Source of the DNA: Enterobacter asburiae
GTDB taxonomy: Bacteria > Pseudomonadota > Gammaproteobacteria > Enterobacterales > Enterobacteriaceae
Reading direction: 5' to 3'
Assembly: GCF_021440515.1 (NCBI RefSeq)
Contig: NZ_JAKCMV010000043.1
Coordinates: forward strand, 1 to 64,000
DNA length: 64,000 bases
Below, in pieces: positions 1 to 8,946 of the stretch. The notes under the pieces are model-generated. The model searched no databases, was not told the DNA's origin, and saw only the letters and a program-made list of their open reading frames with translations. The translations under genes were made by a program, and so were the position numbers. Each line of letters opens with the position of its first letter. Position 1 is the stretch's first letter.

Positions 1-30
1 CCTTACCCGACCTACGTACTGACCTACAAA

Positions 31-54
31 AAAGGGACCCTTTCGGGTCCCTTT
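31..54. terminator. Bidirectional intrinsic terminator
   Basis: A perfect 10-bp inverted repeat (AAAGGGACCC at 31-40, GGGTCCCTTT at 45-54) closes a 4-nt loop. A-rich sequence precedes it and T-rich sequence follows, so it can end the leftward dehydrogenase gene and a rightward gene lying left of the window. Confidence 0.85.
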
Positions 55-62
55 TTCAATGG

Positions 63-2447
63 TTACTTCTTATCCGGCAACGCATAGGCAATCACGTAAT
101 CACCGCGATCCGGCGACTGGCGTGCGCCACCCGCGTTAATGATGATGTACTGCTTGCCGGTCTTCGGCGACACGTAGGTCATCGGGCCGGACTGACTGCC
201 CACCGGCAGACGGTCTTTCCAGATCTCTTTCCCTGTGGCGGTATCAAACGCGCGCAGGTAGAAGTCCTGAGTGCCCGCAAAGAACAGCAGGCCAGACTGG
301 GTAGAGAGCGAGGCGCCCAGCGTTGGCATTCCGATTGGGATCGGCATATGCATACGAATACCGAGCGGGCCGGTATCTTCCACGGTGCCGACCGGAACCT
401 GCCACACCAGCTTGCCGGTTTTCAGATCGACGGCGGACATGGTGCCAAACGGCGGTTTCTGGCACGGAATGCCCAGCGGAGAGAGGAAACGCTCGCGCAT
501 CGCGCCGTAAGGCGTGCCGTCCATTGGGACAATACCCATCTCGATGCCGCTGGCGTTTTTCGCCACGTTTGCGCGCGGAACCATGTAGTTTGCCAGCCCC
601 AGACGCATATCGTTGACGAACATCAGGCTGTTGTTCGGGTCAACCGACACGCTGCCCCAGTTCATGCCGCCGAGGGAGCCAGGGAATTGCAGGGAACGAT
701 CCAGACCCGGCGGGGTGAAGACGCCCTGGTGGCGCATCTCTTTAAACTGGATGCGGCACAGCAGCATATCGACCGGAGTAGCGCCCCACATGTCGGATTC
801 CGTCAGGGTCTGGTTGCCAATCATCGGCATTCCCACGGAGTACGGCTGGGTTGGCGAGTAGCGCTCGCCCTGCACGTTTCCGGCCGGAACCGGACGTTCT
901 TCCACTTTCGCGACCGGTTTACCCGTTTCGCGGTTCAGCATGAAGATCATCCCCTGCTTGCTGGTCTGGACCAGGACAGGCGTCGAGCCGCCTTTGCCGT
1001 CCGGCAGATCGTAGAGCAGCGGCTGGGATGGCAGGTCAAAGTCCCACAGATCGTGGTGGGTGGTCTGGAAGTGCCAGCGCACCTGACCGGTGGCGGCATC
1101 GACCGCGACGATAGACGAGCTGTATTTGTCGTCCAGCGCGGTGCGCTCGCCCGCGAAGAAATCTGGGGTGGCGTTACCGGTTGGCAGATAAATCAGGTTC
1201 AGCTTAGCGTCGTAGGACATCGCCGACCAGACGTTCGGCGTGCCGCGCGTGTAGGTCTGGCCTTCCGGCGGCAGGCCGGTCAGGTTCGGATTACCCGGAT
1301 CCCACGCCCAGGCCAGCTTCCCGGTGTGAACGTCATACGCGCGCACCACGCCCGGCGGTTCGCCCGTGGAGAAGTTGTCCGCCACGCGTCCACCGACGAC
1401 CACCACATTGCCCGCCACCAGCGGCGTAGAGGTCTGCTGGTAATAGCCCGGCTTGATTTCGCCCATGCCCACGCTCAGGTCGACAATACCGCGATCGCCA
1501 AAGTCTTCGCAGACCTTGCCGTTATCCGCGTTGATGGCAATCAGACGCGCGTCAGTGGTCGGCAGGAACAGACGGCGGGAGCAGGCCGCAGGCTGCGTTT
1601 CTTCCTGTGACGTTGTCACGTTTGCGTGGTCTTCAAAATAGCCCAGACCCCGGCAGCGCTGCCAGTTTGGCGCGGTCGCTTTGGAATCGTAGCGCCATTT
1701 CTCTTTCCCGGAATCCACGTCCAGCGCTAGTACTTTGCTGTACGGCGTACAGACATACAGCGTGTCGCCAATCTGTAACGGGGTGTTCTGATCTTCCGCG
1801 CCGGAGCCGTTGCTCTGCGGGATATCACCCGTGTGGGCCACCCAGGCCACCTTCAGATCGCCGACGTTCTGCTTGTTAATCTGATCGAGCGCGGCGAAGC
1901 GGTCGCCGTGCGTGGTATTACCCCAGTGTTCCCAGTTTTTCTGCTGCTCGCCCGGTGCGACGGGTTTAACCGGAACCGGCTCACTGGCCGCCACCAGCGT
2001 TTGCGGCTTAAACATCCAGCCGAAGCTTACCAGCATCAATACCGCCAGCACTGCCGCGATGCCAAATGCAGGCGCTTTATTGACGGGGGCTCCGGCGTTT
2101 GCCGCGCGCAGGAAGGGCCAGACTAGGGCACACAGGAAGGCCAGCACCGCGAAGGTGAACAGGCGTGAGAAGAGCGGCCAGAAGTCCCAGCCCGCATCGC
2201 TGACCGCCCAGAAGAGGGAGGCGATAAACGCGATAGCGTAGAGCACGATCCCGCTGGTGCGGTTGGTGAAAATGAGGATGGCGGCCACCACCATCGCCAC
2301 GCCCATGATCAGGAAGTACCAGGTCCCACCGACGGTGGCGAGCTTAAAGCCCAACCCGCCAACGGCCAGGCCGATGATTGCCATCAGTCCGGCCAGGAGC
2401 CACTGCAAAATACGAGGTATTCCGCGCGGCGCGCTGCCAAAAGCCAT
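63..2447 (-). CDS. Membrane-bound PQQ-dependent dehydrogenase, glucose/quinate/shikimate family
   Basis: Quinoprotein of 794 aa that oxidises a sugar or polyol on the periplasmic side and passes electrons to ubiquinone. About five membrane helices occupy residues 13-146, followed by a PQQ propeller domain from about 165 to the end. The PQQ-site motif HHDLWDFD lies at 464-471 with Asp466, the position of the catalytic Asp of E. coli Gcd, and a conserved SKQG Lys lies near 497. The start at 2447 was chosen because TAAGGAGA sits 6 nt upstream; the frame stays open for 50 more codons with no ribosome site. The family is clear but the substrate is not: the N-terminus differs greatly from E. coli Gcd as I remember it, and hpt, the usual gcd neighbour, is not here. 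Glucose, quinate and shikimate all remain possible. Confidence 0.88.
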   Translation of the reverse strand: MAFGSAPRGIPRILQWLLAGLMAIIGLAVGGLGFKLATVGGTWYFLIMGVAMVVAAILIFTNRTSGIVLYAIAFIASLFWAVSDAGWDFWPLFSRLFTFAVLAFLCALVWPFLRAANAGAPVNKAPAFGIAAVLAVLMLVSFGWMFKPQTLVAASEPVPVKPVAPGEQQKNWEHWGNTTHGDRFAALDQINKQNVGDLKVAWVAHTGDIPQSNGSGAEDQNTPLQIGDTLYVCTPYSKVLALDVDSGKEKWRYDSKATAPNWQRCRGLGYFEDHANVTTSQEETQPAACSRRLFLPTTDARLIAINADNGKVCEDFGDRGIVDLSVGMGEIKPGYYQQTSTPLVAGNVVVVGGRVADNFSTGEPPGVVRAYDVHTGKLAWAWDPGNPNLTGLPPEGQTYTRGTPNVWSAMSYDAKLNLIYLPTGNATPDFFAGERTALDDKYSSSIVAVDAATGQVRWHFQTTHHDLWDFDLPSQPLLYDLPDGKGGSTPVLVQTSKQGMIFMLNRETGKPVAKVEERPVPAGNVQGERYSPTQPYSVGMPMIGNQTLTESDMWGATPVDMLLCRIQFKEMRHQGVFTPPGLDRSLQFPGSLGGMNWGSVSVDPNNSLMFVNDMRLGLANYMVPRANVAKNASGIEMGIVPMDGTPYGAMRERFLSPLGIPCQKPPFGTMSAVDLKTGKLVWQVPVGTVEDTGPLGIRMHMPIPIGMPTLGASLSTQSGLLFFAGTQDFYLRAFDTATGKEIWKDRLPVGSQSGPMTYVSPKTGKQYIIINAGGARQSPDRGDYVIAYALPDKK

Positions 2448-2680
2448 TTCTGTCTCCTTAATTCCTCGTCTTTCAGGTCTGTGCTGTGCGGCATCTGTAC
2501 CAAATGGGTCAGTAAAGACGAGAGTAATGATGATATACAGGGTAAAAATCGATTTAATAGCGTTGGAATTCACCTGAGGAATGATGTTATGAACCATTTG
2601 GTGAATTCGCCGCTATGATAAATCTGTTAAATTGTTTTGCGCAATTGTTAATGAATGATTTCGCATTATTTGATTAAGGG

Positions 2681-2712
2681 CGACAAAAAACCCGCCAGCG
2701 GGCGGGTTGTCG
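2681..2712 (-). terminator. Intrinsic terminator of ydcI
   Basis: AACCCGCC (2689-2696) and GGCGGGTT (2701-2708) form a perfect stem with loop AGCG. Outer CGAC/GTCG bases can also pair. Read leftwards it ends in a run of six T, as expected for the terminator of the leftward ydcI gene. Confidence 0.85.
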
Positions 2713-2732
2713 AAAGAAAGGATGCGCTGAGA

Positions 2733-3656
2733 TCAGCCGGGCATTGATTTGCGGATGGCGCTCAGCAGGGTCTGCGCGCCGGTCGAAAGCGGCGTATCGA
2801 CGCGGGTCAGAATGCCGATGGGCTCCCCGGCGCCCGGCGAGGTCACCGGAAGTGAGGTGAGATTCCCGTGGCGCAAATCATCCTTCACCGCGCCGGACGG
2901 GACAAACCATACGTAGTCAAAATCCACCGTCAGCTGGCGGGAAAGGGAGGCCGACAGGGTTTCAATGCATCCGGAGGGCAGCGTACAGCCCTGGAGTTGC
3001 AGCAGAGCTTCGGCGTTCTGGCGCGGCACCGTACCTTTTGGTGACACGACCACGGGCCACTCCATTACCCGGCTTAAGGTGACGGTATCCTGCAACAGCG
3101 GATGTCCCGGGCGTACCACCAGCTTGAGCGATTCCAGGAACAGAAGTTCATAGTTAAGCCCGGTCATCAGCTCGGGATCGGACATTCTGCCAATCCCCAA
3201 ATCCAACTCGCCGGACTTCAGCCCCGCCAGCAGCATGGTGTTATTCATGGTCGCCACCTGAATGGTGGTGTGCTTTTGATGGCGGTGAAACTGGCCGATA
3301 ACCGCAGGCAGAATGCCGAGCGCCGCGGTGGGCAGGGCGCCGACGCGCACGATCTCGGTGGTGTGTTCTTCTTTGCGGTTAAGCGCCTGGCCTGCGGTGT
3401 TCAGGGCATCCAGCACCTTCACGGCGTGGGTAAGGAACTGTTCGCCCACCAGCGTCAGCTGTGCGCCCAGGCGTCCTCGGTCGAACAGGCGGGTTCCGGT
3501 AAGTTGTTCCAGCTCGTTTAGCGTTTTAGACAGCGCGGGCTGGCTCAGATTAAGGGTTTCAGCCGCTCGCCCCAGCGTTCCCTGTTGAGCGACGGCCACA
3601 AATGTATGTAAATGGCGCAAGCGTATGCGCTGACTGAACAGACCATTTTTTTCCAT
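2733..3656 (-). CDS. ydcI: LysR-family transcriptional regulator YdcI
   Basis: LysR-type regulator of 307 aa, the usual family length. A winged helix-turn-helix lies at about residues 12-70 (LRHLHTFVAVAQQGTLGRAA, then LSQPALSKTLNELE) and a periplasmic-binding-protein-like effector domain from about 95 to 300. The N-terminus (MEKNGLFSQRIRLRHLHTF) closely matches my memory of E. coli YdcI, and the gene is divergent from ydcJ as in E. coli. The start has only a weak ribosome site but agrees with that alignment. In Salmonella and E. coli the protein has been linked to acid and envelope stress, and the effector is unknown. A partial repeat in the shared 272-bp promoter region may be an operator. 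Confidence 0.9.
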   Translation of the reverse strand: MEKNGLFSQRIRLRHLHTFVAVAQQGTLGRAAETLNLSQPALSKTLNELEQLTGTRLFDRGRLGAQLTLVGEQFLTHAVKVLDALNTAGQALNRKEEHTTEIVRVGALPTAALGILPAVIGQFHRHQKHTTIQVATMNNTMLLAGLKSGELDLGIGRMSDPELMTGLNYELLFLESLKLVVRPGHPLLQDTVTLSRVMEWPVVVSPKGTVPRQNAEALLQLQGCTLPSGCIETLSASLSRQLTVDFDYVWFVPSGAVKDDLRHGNLTSLPVTSPGAGEPIGILTRVDTPLSTGAQTLLSAIRKSMPG

Positions 3657-3928
3657 AGGCGATGTTAAAAACAGAGCGGTGTGGGTGACAAGTTAAGTTG
3701 TTTAATTTTGATAACCTGATAGCAAAATATTTTTAACATTTGATCTGTTTGAGTTACAAGAATTTTTTCGAAATGCGCCCTGCGTCACTGCATCCCTGTT
3801 AAAGCATTCCTTTCTTAAAGCGCAGCCTTTAACCACTCGCCCTGTCAGATCACAATTCGAAAATTCTTCCTGCCGGGGGAAAAGAGCTTCTCTACACTCC
3901 AGGTAATATTCACTGGAGGCATGACATC
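3657..3928. promoter_or_regulatory. Divergent ydcI/ydcJ promoter region with inverted TTCGAAAA repeats
   Basis: AAGAATTTTTTCGAA (3758-3772) and TTCGAAAATTCTT (3856-3868) are the same motif in opposite orientation, differing by two A residues and about 85 bp apart. Their position between a LysR gene and its divergent neighbour fits a LysR operator pair, but this is inference. GGAGG at about 3915-3919 precedes the ydcJ ATG by 9 nt. Confidence 0.35.
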
Positions 3929-5272
3929 ATGGCGAACACCATCACGGCTGATGATATTAGGGAACACTTTTCGCAGGCTATGTCGGCGATGTACCAGCAG
4001 GAAGTTCCGCAGTACGGCACCTTACTGGAGCTGGTCGCAGACGTTAACCTGGCCGTTCTGGAAAATAACCCCGCGTTACATGAACAGCTGGCGAACGCCG
4101 ACGAACTGGCGCGGCTGAACGTTGAGCGTCACGGCGCGATCCGCGTGGGCACCGCGCTGGAGCTGTCGACCCTGCGCCGTATGTTCGCCATCATGGGGAT
4201 GTTCCCGGTCAGCTATTACGATCTCTCCCAGGCGGGCGTGCCCGTTCACTCCACGGCCTTTCGCCCGATTGACGATGCGGCGCTGTGCCGAAATCCGTTT
4301 CGTATTTTTACCTCGCTGCTGCGCCTGGAGCTGATTGAAAACGCGGCCCTGCGCGAGAAGGCGGCGGCGATCCTCGCGCGTCGCTCTATCTTTACCCCGC
4401 GCTGTCTGGAACTTATCGATCTCTACGAGCGCGAAGGGCAGTTTACTGACGCTCAGGCGCGCGAGTTTGTTCAGGAAGCGCTCGAAACCTTCCGCTGGCA
4501 TCGCCATGCCACGGTCGATCGGGAAACCTATCTGGCGCTGGCAGACGAGCACCGCCTGATTGCCGACGTGGTCTGCTTCCCGGGCTGTCACATCAACCAC
4601 CTGACCCCGCGCACGCTGGATATCGACCGCGCGCAGGCGCTAATGCCGAAATACGGCATTGAACCGAAAATTCTGATCGAAGGGCCGCCGCGCCGCGAGG
4701 TGCCGATCCTACTGCGCCAGACCAGCTTTAAGGCGCTGGAGGAGCCGGTACTCTTTGCCGGGGAAAATCTCGGTACCCATACCGCGCGTTTTGGTGAGAT
4801 CGAACAGCGCGGCGTGGCGCTGACGCCGAAGGGCCGGGATCTGTACGACAGGCTGCTCGGCGAGGCGGGGACGGGCAAAGACAACCTGACCCATCAGCTG
4901 CACCTGTCCGGGGTGTTCAGCGCCTTCCCGGACAGCGACATGTTCCTGCGCCGCCAGGGGCTGGGCTATTTTCGTTACCGTCTGACCCCGGCGGGTGAAG
5001 CTCACCGTCAGGCATTTCGCCCCGGCGACGATCCGCAGCCGCTGATTGAACGCGGCTGGGTGGTGGCGCAGCCGATCACCTACGAAGACTTTTTACCCGT
5101 GAGCGCGGCGGGAATTTTCCAGTCCAATCTCGGTAACGAAACGCAGGCGCGTACCCACGGCAACGCCAGCCGCGATGCCTTTGAAGCCGCGCTCGGCTGC
5201 CCGGTGTATGACGAGTTCGCGCTGTACGAGGAGGCGGAAATGCGCAGCAAACAGCGTTGCGGTTTGCTCTGA
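3929..5272 (+). CDS. ydcJ: 2-oxoadipate dioxygenase/decarboxylase family protein (YdcJ/HglS-like)
   Basis: Cytosolic Fe(II) enzyme of the DUF1338/VOC family, 447 aa, the same length as E. coli YdcJ. The characterised homologue, Pseudomonas HglS, converts 2-oxoadipate to D-2-hydroxyglutarate in D-lysine breakdown. Candidate metal ligands are His68 (in VERHGAIRVG), His223 (in HINHLTPRTLD) and Glu289 (in RFGEIEQRG), and the Arg74 position is also kept. The gene is divergent from ydcI. A carboxylesterase gene follows after 42 nt on the same strand and may be co-transcribed. The family is certain; that 2-oxoadipate is the substrate in this organism is inferred from the homologue. Confidence 0.9.
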   Translation: MANTITADDIREHFSQAMSAMYQQEVPQYGTLLELVADVNLAVLENNPALHEQLANADELARLNVERHGAIRVGTALELSTLRRMFAIMGMFPVSYYDLSQAGVPVHSTAFRPIDDAALCRNPFRIFTSLLRLELIENAALREKAAAILARRSIFTPRCLELIDLYEREGQFTDAQAREFVQEALETFRWHRHATVDRETYLALADEHRLIADVVCFPGCHINHLTPRTLDIDRAQALMPKYGIEPKILIEGPPRREVPILLRQTSFKALEEPVLFAGENLGTHTARFGEIEQRGVALTPKGRDLYDRLLGEAGTGKDNLTHQLHLSGVFSAFPDSDMFLRRQGLGYFRYRLTPAGEAHRQAFRPGDDPQPLIERGWVVAQPITYEDFLPVSAAGIFQSNLGNETQARTHGNASRDAFEAALGCPVYDEFALYEEAEMRSKQRCGLL

Positions 5273-5314
5273 AAGCGGTACTCTGCGGGGGTGTGATGGA
5301 AAAGGAAGGCTGTA

Positions 5315-6823
5315 ATGCAAAATCCCACCGCCCCTGTGGTAGAAACGCGCCAGGGCAAACTGATCGGTTTTACGCAAGATAACGTCGACGCATGGTGCGG
5401 CATTCCCTATGCCGCGCCGCCCGTCGGGCAGTGGCGCTGGCGCTCTCCGCGTCCGCCGGAACCCTGGGAAGGGCTGCGTCCGGCAACCGCCTGCTCCGCC
5501 TCAAGCTGGCAGAGCAGCGAATATTGTCAGGAGCTGGGCGGCGGCGATCCCGGCCAGTTCTCCGAAGATTGCCTCTATCTCAACGTCTGGTCCCCGAGTT
5601 CGCGCACGGCTCCGCTGCCGGTAATGGTCTGGCTGCACGGCGGAGGATTCACTATCGGCGCAGGCGGGCTGCCGCCCTACAACGGCGCGCCGCTGGCCCG
5701 GCGGGATGTGGTGGTGGTCACCCTCAACTACCGCCTGGGCCATCTCGGCTTTTTCGCCCATCCGGCGCTTGATGGGGAAGAGGATCGGGTGGTGCATAAC
5801 TTTGCGCTGTTGGATCAGATTGCCGCGCTGCGCTGGGTTCAGGAGAACATCGCGGCATTCGGCGGGGATCCGGATAACATCACCCTGTTTGGCGAATCCG
5901 CCGGGGCGCGCAGCGTTCTCTCACTGCTGGCTTCGCCTCTGGCGGGCGGGCTATTACACAAAGCCATCGTTCAGAGCGGCTATACCTTGCCGGATACCCC
6001 GCGCGAACAGGCGCTAAAAAAGGGCGAGGCGCTGGCGAGCCACTTTGGGCTTGAGCACGCCACCGCTGAACAGCTTCGCGCCATCCCGCCGGAGTCCTTC
6101 TGGCCGCTGGAGGCGCCGCTGAATATTGCCCCCGCGCCGATTGTGGGCGACTGCGTGCTGCCCGAGGCCATGCTCGACGTCTTCTTTGCCGCCCGCCAGC
6201 ATCCCGTGCCGATCATGATTGGCTCGAACAGCGATGAGGCGAGCGTGATGGCGGTGTTTGGTATCGATCTGGCCGGGCAAATTCAGAAGCTGCGCCGCGA
6301 ACGCCGCTTCGGCCTGGGGCTGATCAAGCTGCTCTATCCCGGCGTGAAAGGGGACGAGGAGCTGGGCAGACAGGTGTGCCGCGATATGGCGTTCACCACC
6401 ATGGGGTTTGTGGTGATGCAGGCGCAGCAGAGAGCGGGGGCGCCGTGCTGGCGCTACTGGTTCGACTACGTTGCCGAGGCGGAACATGCCACCTACGTTA
6501 ACGGAGCGTGGCACGGCAACGAGGTGCCTTACGTGTTTGATACGCTGGGGCAGGTGGAGCCTTCACGCCAGTACGTCAAAGAACGCGACCTGGCCTTTGC
6601 CGCGCAGGTGGCGGATTACTGGGTGAATTTCGCGCGTCACGCCAGCAGCGACCGCGACGTGCTTAAGGGGCCGACAAACTGGCCCGCCTGCCGCAAGGGG
6701 CGGGACGTGTTGTTACGTCTGGGAGTGAATAAACATGCAGGTTTCCGGCTCGAAAACCGCTTTATGCGCGCCAGAATGAGCCTGTTTAAACGGGTGATGA
6801 AGCACCACGTCAGTCTCGACTGA
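5315..6823 (+). CDS. Type B carboxylesterase (PnbA-like)
   Basis: Serine esterase of the alpha/beta-hydrolase carboxylesterase family, 502 aa and full length. The oxyanion motif HGGGF is at residues 108-112 and the nucleophile elbow GESAG at 193-197 with Ser195. The remaining triad members are likely Glu308 (in SNSDEAS) and His400 (in GAWHGNEVPY). No signal peptide is visible, so it should be cytosolic. It hydrolyses carboxylic esters, but the natural substrate cannot be read from the sequence. AAGGAAGG lies just upstream of the ATG. It follows ydcJ closely and its end overlaps the convergent LysR gene by 14 bp. I do not recall it at this locus in E. coli, so it is probably part of a lineage-specific insert. 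Confidence 0.9.
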   Translation: MQNPTAPVVETRQGKLIGFTQDNVDAWCGIPYAAPPVGQWRWRSPRPPEPWEGLRPATACSASSWQSSEYCQELGGGDPGQFSEDCLYLNVWSPSSRTAPLPVMVWLHGGGFTIGAGGLPPYNGAPLARRDVVVVTLNYRLGHLGFFAHPALDGEEDRVVHNFALLDQIAALRWVQENIAAFGGDPDNITLFGESAGARSVLSLLASPLAGGLLHKAIVQSGYTLPDTPREQALKKGEALASHFGLEHATAEQLRAIPPESFWPLEAPLNIAPAPIVGDCVLPEAMLDVFFAARQHPVPIMIGSNSDEASVMAVFGIDLAGQIQKLRRERRFGLGLIKLLYPGVKGDEELGRQVCRDMAFTTMGFVVMQAQQRAGAPCWRYWFDYVAEAEHATYVNGAWHGNEVPYVFDTLGQVEPSRQYVKERDLAFAAQVADYWVNFARHASSDRDVLKGPTNWPACRKGRDVLLRLGVNKHAGFRLENRFMRARMSLFKRVMKHHVSLD

Positions 6824-7652
6824 GCAGACAGGCGCGAAACGCCGCCAGCCCGCTGTCCTGAGGGTGCGATTCGCGCATCACCAGGCGGTAGCTGGCCCCG
6901 GTCTTAATGCTGGCACCATAAGGGCGCATCAGCCTTCCGGTTCGGATATCCTCTTCCACCAGCGTTTCGTCGGCGATGGCGATCCCCAGCCCCTGAATGG
7001 CGGCGGTGATCGCCAGATCCATGGTATCGAAGTGTTGATTTTTGAGCATGGCTTCGGGCGGCAGCGGCTTCTGGGTTAGCCACAGGGACCAGTCGGTTTT
7101 GTCGCGCGTCGGGTGCAGGAAGGTCAACGACTCCGGCACACAGCCCGCGCGTAGCGGGCTCACGACGGGGGTTAGCGCCTCTTCGAACAGCAGATCGCCT
7201 GCGCTCATATGGGTGCCAAAGACGATGGCCGCGTCGTAGGATTCGGTTTTGAAATTGACGTTGTGATCGGTGGTGGTGGTGAGCGCGATTTGCAGATCGG
7301 GCAGCTGTCGCTCAATCTCCAGCAGGCGCGGGATTAGCCAGCGCATCGCGCAGGTGGGCGCTTTCAGACGCACCACCGTTTGCTGGGCGCGGCCCTGTTC
7401 GGCCACCGTCAGCAGATGTTCAAAGGCGGATTGCAGCTCGGGAAGCAGGGCGCTGCCCTGAGGCGAAAGCCGCAGCCCGCGCGCGTGTCGCTCAAAAAGC
7501 GGGAAGCCGAACCAGCTCTCCAGCGCGGCGATCTTACGGCTCACCGCGCCCTGGGTAAGACACAGCTCTTTCGCCGCATGGGTCAGATTCAGGTGACGGG
7601 CGGTTATCAAAAAAGCGTCAACGGCATTGAGCGGAAAGGAACGGCGCGACAT
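6810..7652 (-). CDS. LysR-family regulator (GcvA-like)
   Basis: LysR-type regulator of 280 aa. The helix-turn-helix is at about residues 5-60 (LNAVDAFLITARHLNLTHAA, LTQGAVSRKIAALE). The short spacing and the motif FPLFERHARGLRLSPQG resemble the GcvA subgroup. The C-terminal effector-binding domain spans about 90-275. It is divergent from the aminotransferase gene, with a 114-bp gap, so it probably controls that gene and the binding protein after it. The gap contains GACAA at 7692-7696 and TTGTC at 7705-7709, a weak dyad that could be a LysR site. The effector is unknown; an amino acid would fit the neighbours. Confidence 0.85.
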   Translation of the reverse strand: MSRRSFPLNAVDAFLITARHLNLTHAAKELCLTQGAVSRKIAALESWFGFPLFERHARGLRLSPQGSALLPELQSAFEHLLTVAEQGRAQQTVVRLKAPTCAMRWLIPRLLEIERQLPDLQIALTTTTDHNVNFKTESYDAAIVFGTHMSAGDLLFEEALTPVVSPLRAGCVPESLTFLHPTRDKTDWSLWLTQKPLPPEAMLKNQHFDTMDLAITAAIQGLGIAIADETLVEEDIRTGRLMRPYGASIKTGASYRLVMRESHPQDSGLAAFRACLLSRD

Positions 7653-7766
7653 CGAAACACCTCAGGTATGCGTTTTTCTCATGGCTATTATGACAACAAT
7701 TCGTTTGTCGCCACAACCGACTTATTGTTTGAATAGTTATGCATTCTTTATGAGAAGGGAAAAACG

Positions 7767-8936
7767 ATGACCTTGAGAACACCGGTTCACACCCGTTCAA
7801 AACTGCCTGACGTGGGTACGACCATTTTTACCGTTATTGGCCAGCTTTCAGCCCAGCATAACGCCATCAACCTTTCTCAGGGCGCGCCTAACTTTTCCTG
7901 CGATCCCGCGCTGGTGGCGGGCGTGACCCGCGCAATGGAGGCCGGGCATAACCAGTATGCCTCAATGACCGGGTTGCAGACCCTGAAAGAGCGCATCGCC
8001 GAGAAAATCGCGACCCTTTACGGCACCCATTACGATCCCGGTAGCGAAGTGCTGGTGACCGCCAGCGCCAGCGAAGGGCTGTACTCCGCCATCAGCGGGC
8101 TGGTGCATCCGGGTGATGAAGTGATCTACTTTGAACCTTCGTTTGATAGCTACGCGCCCATCGTGCGCTTGCAGGGCGCCACGCCGATCGCCATCAAGCT
8201 GACGGTGCCGGATTTTGCGGTGAACTGGGAAGAAGTGCGCGCCGCCATCACGCCGAAAACGCGGATGATCATCGTCAATACGCCGCATAACCCCAGCGGG
8301 CAGGTCTTCTCCGCAGACGATTTACAGCAGCTCGCGGCGCTAACCCGAAATACCGATATCATTATTTTGTCTGACGAAGTGTACGAACACGTCGTTTTTG
8401 ACGGTCAGCCGCATCACGGGATGGCAACGCACCCGCAGCTGGCGGAGCGTAGCGTCATTATTTCATCCTTCGGAAAAACCTATCACGTCACCGGCTGGCG
8501 CGTAGGCTACTGTGTTGCTCCGGCAATGCTGATGGATGAGATCTGCAAAGTGCATCAGTTTTTAATGTTTTCTGCCGATACCCCTATGCAGCACGCGTTT
8601 GCAGAGCACATGACCGATCCGCAAACCTGGCTTTCGCTGGCGGCGTTTTATCAGCGCAAGCGCGACCTGCTGCAAACGCTGCTGGCTGAGTCGCCGTTCC
8701 GCCTGTTGCCGAGCGCCGGTTCGTTCTTCCTGCTCGCCGATTACAGCCATTTCAGTGACGAAAGCGACAGTGAGATGGTGAAACGGTTGATTACCGAATG
8801 CGGCGTTGCCACCATTCCGCTGTCGGCCTTTTACGCCGACGGCACGGATAATAAATTGATTCGCCTCTCTTTTGCGAAAGATGAAGCGACGTTACGGGCA
8901 GGTGCTCAGGCCCTCTGCCAGGTTAAGCCACGCTAA
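7767..8936 (+). CDS. PLP-dependent aminotransferase (YbdL-like methionine/aromatic aminotransferase family)
   Basis: Class I/II fold-type I aminotransferase, 389 aa. Visible motifs are NLSQGAPNF near 35, the substrate motif NTPHNPSG at 171-178, SDEVYEH at about 202-208, and the PLP Schiff-base lysine Lys237 in SSFGKTYHVTGW. It resembles E. coli YbdL, which prefers methionine and also takes His and Phe, but the two differ at many positions, so I read it as a paralogue and give no symbol. GAGAAGGGAAAA precedes the ATG. An amino-acid-binding protein gene starts 10 nt after its stop, giving a probable two-gene operon under the divergent LysR protein. Confidence 0.88.
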   Translation: MTLRTPVHTRSKLPDVGTTIFTVIGQLSAQHNAINLSQGAPNFSCDPALVAGVTRAMEAGHNQYASMTGLQTLKERIAEKIATLYGTHYDPGSEVLVTASASEGLYSAISGLVHPGDEVIYFEPSFDSYAPIVRLQGATPIAIKLTVPDFAVNWEEVRAAITPKTRMIIVNTPHNPSGQVFSADDLQQLAALTRNTDIIILSDEVYEHVVFDGQPHHGMATHPQLAERSVIISSFGKTYHVTGWRVGYCVAPAMLMDEICKVHQFLMFSADTPMQHAFAEHMTDPQTWLSLAAFYQRKRDLLQTLLAESPFRLLPSAGSFFLLADYSHFSDESDSEMVKRLITECGVATIPLSAFYADGTDNKLIRLSFAKDEATLRAGAQALCQVKPR

Positions 8937-8946
8937 GGAGCAAAAC

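Noticed and set aside
348..1610. A 420-codon open frame on the + strand opposite the PQQ dehydrogenase
   Set aside because: It is rich in His and Arg without a recognisable domain, a typical antisense shadow of a GC-rich gene whose own product is certain.
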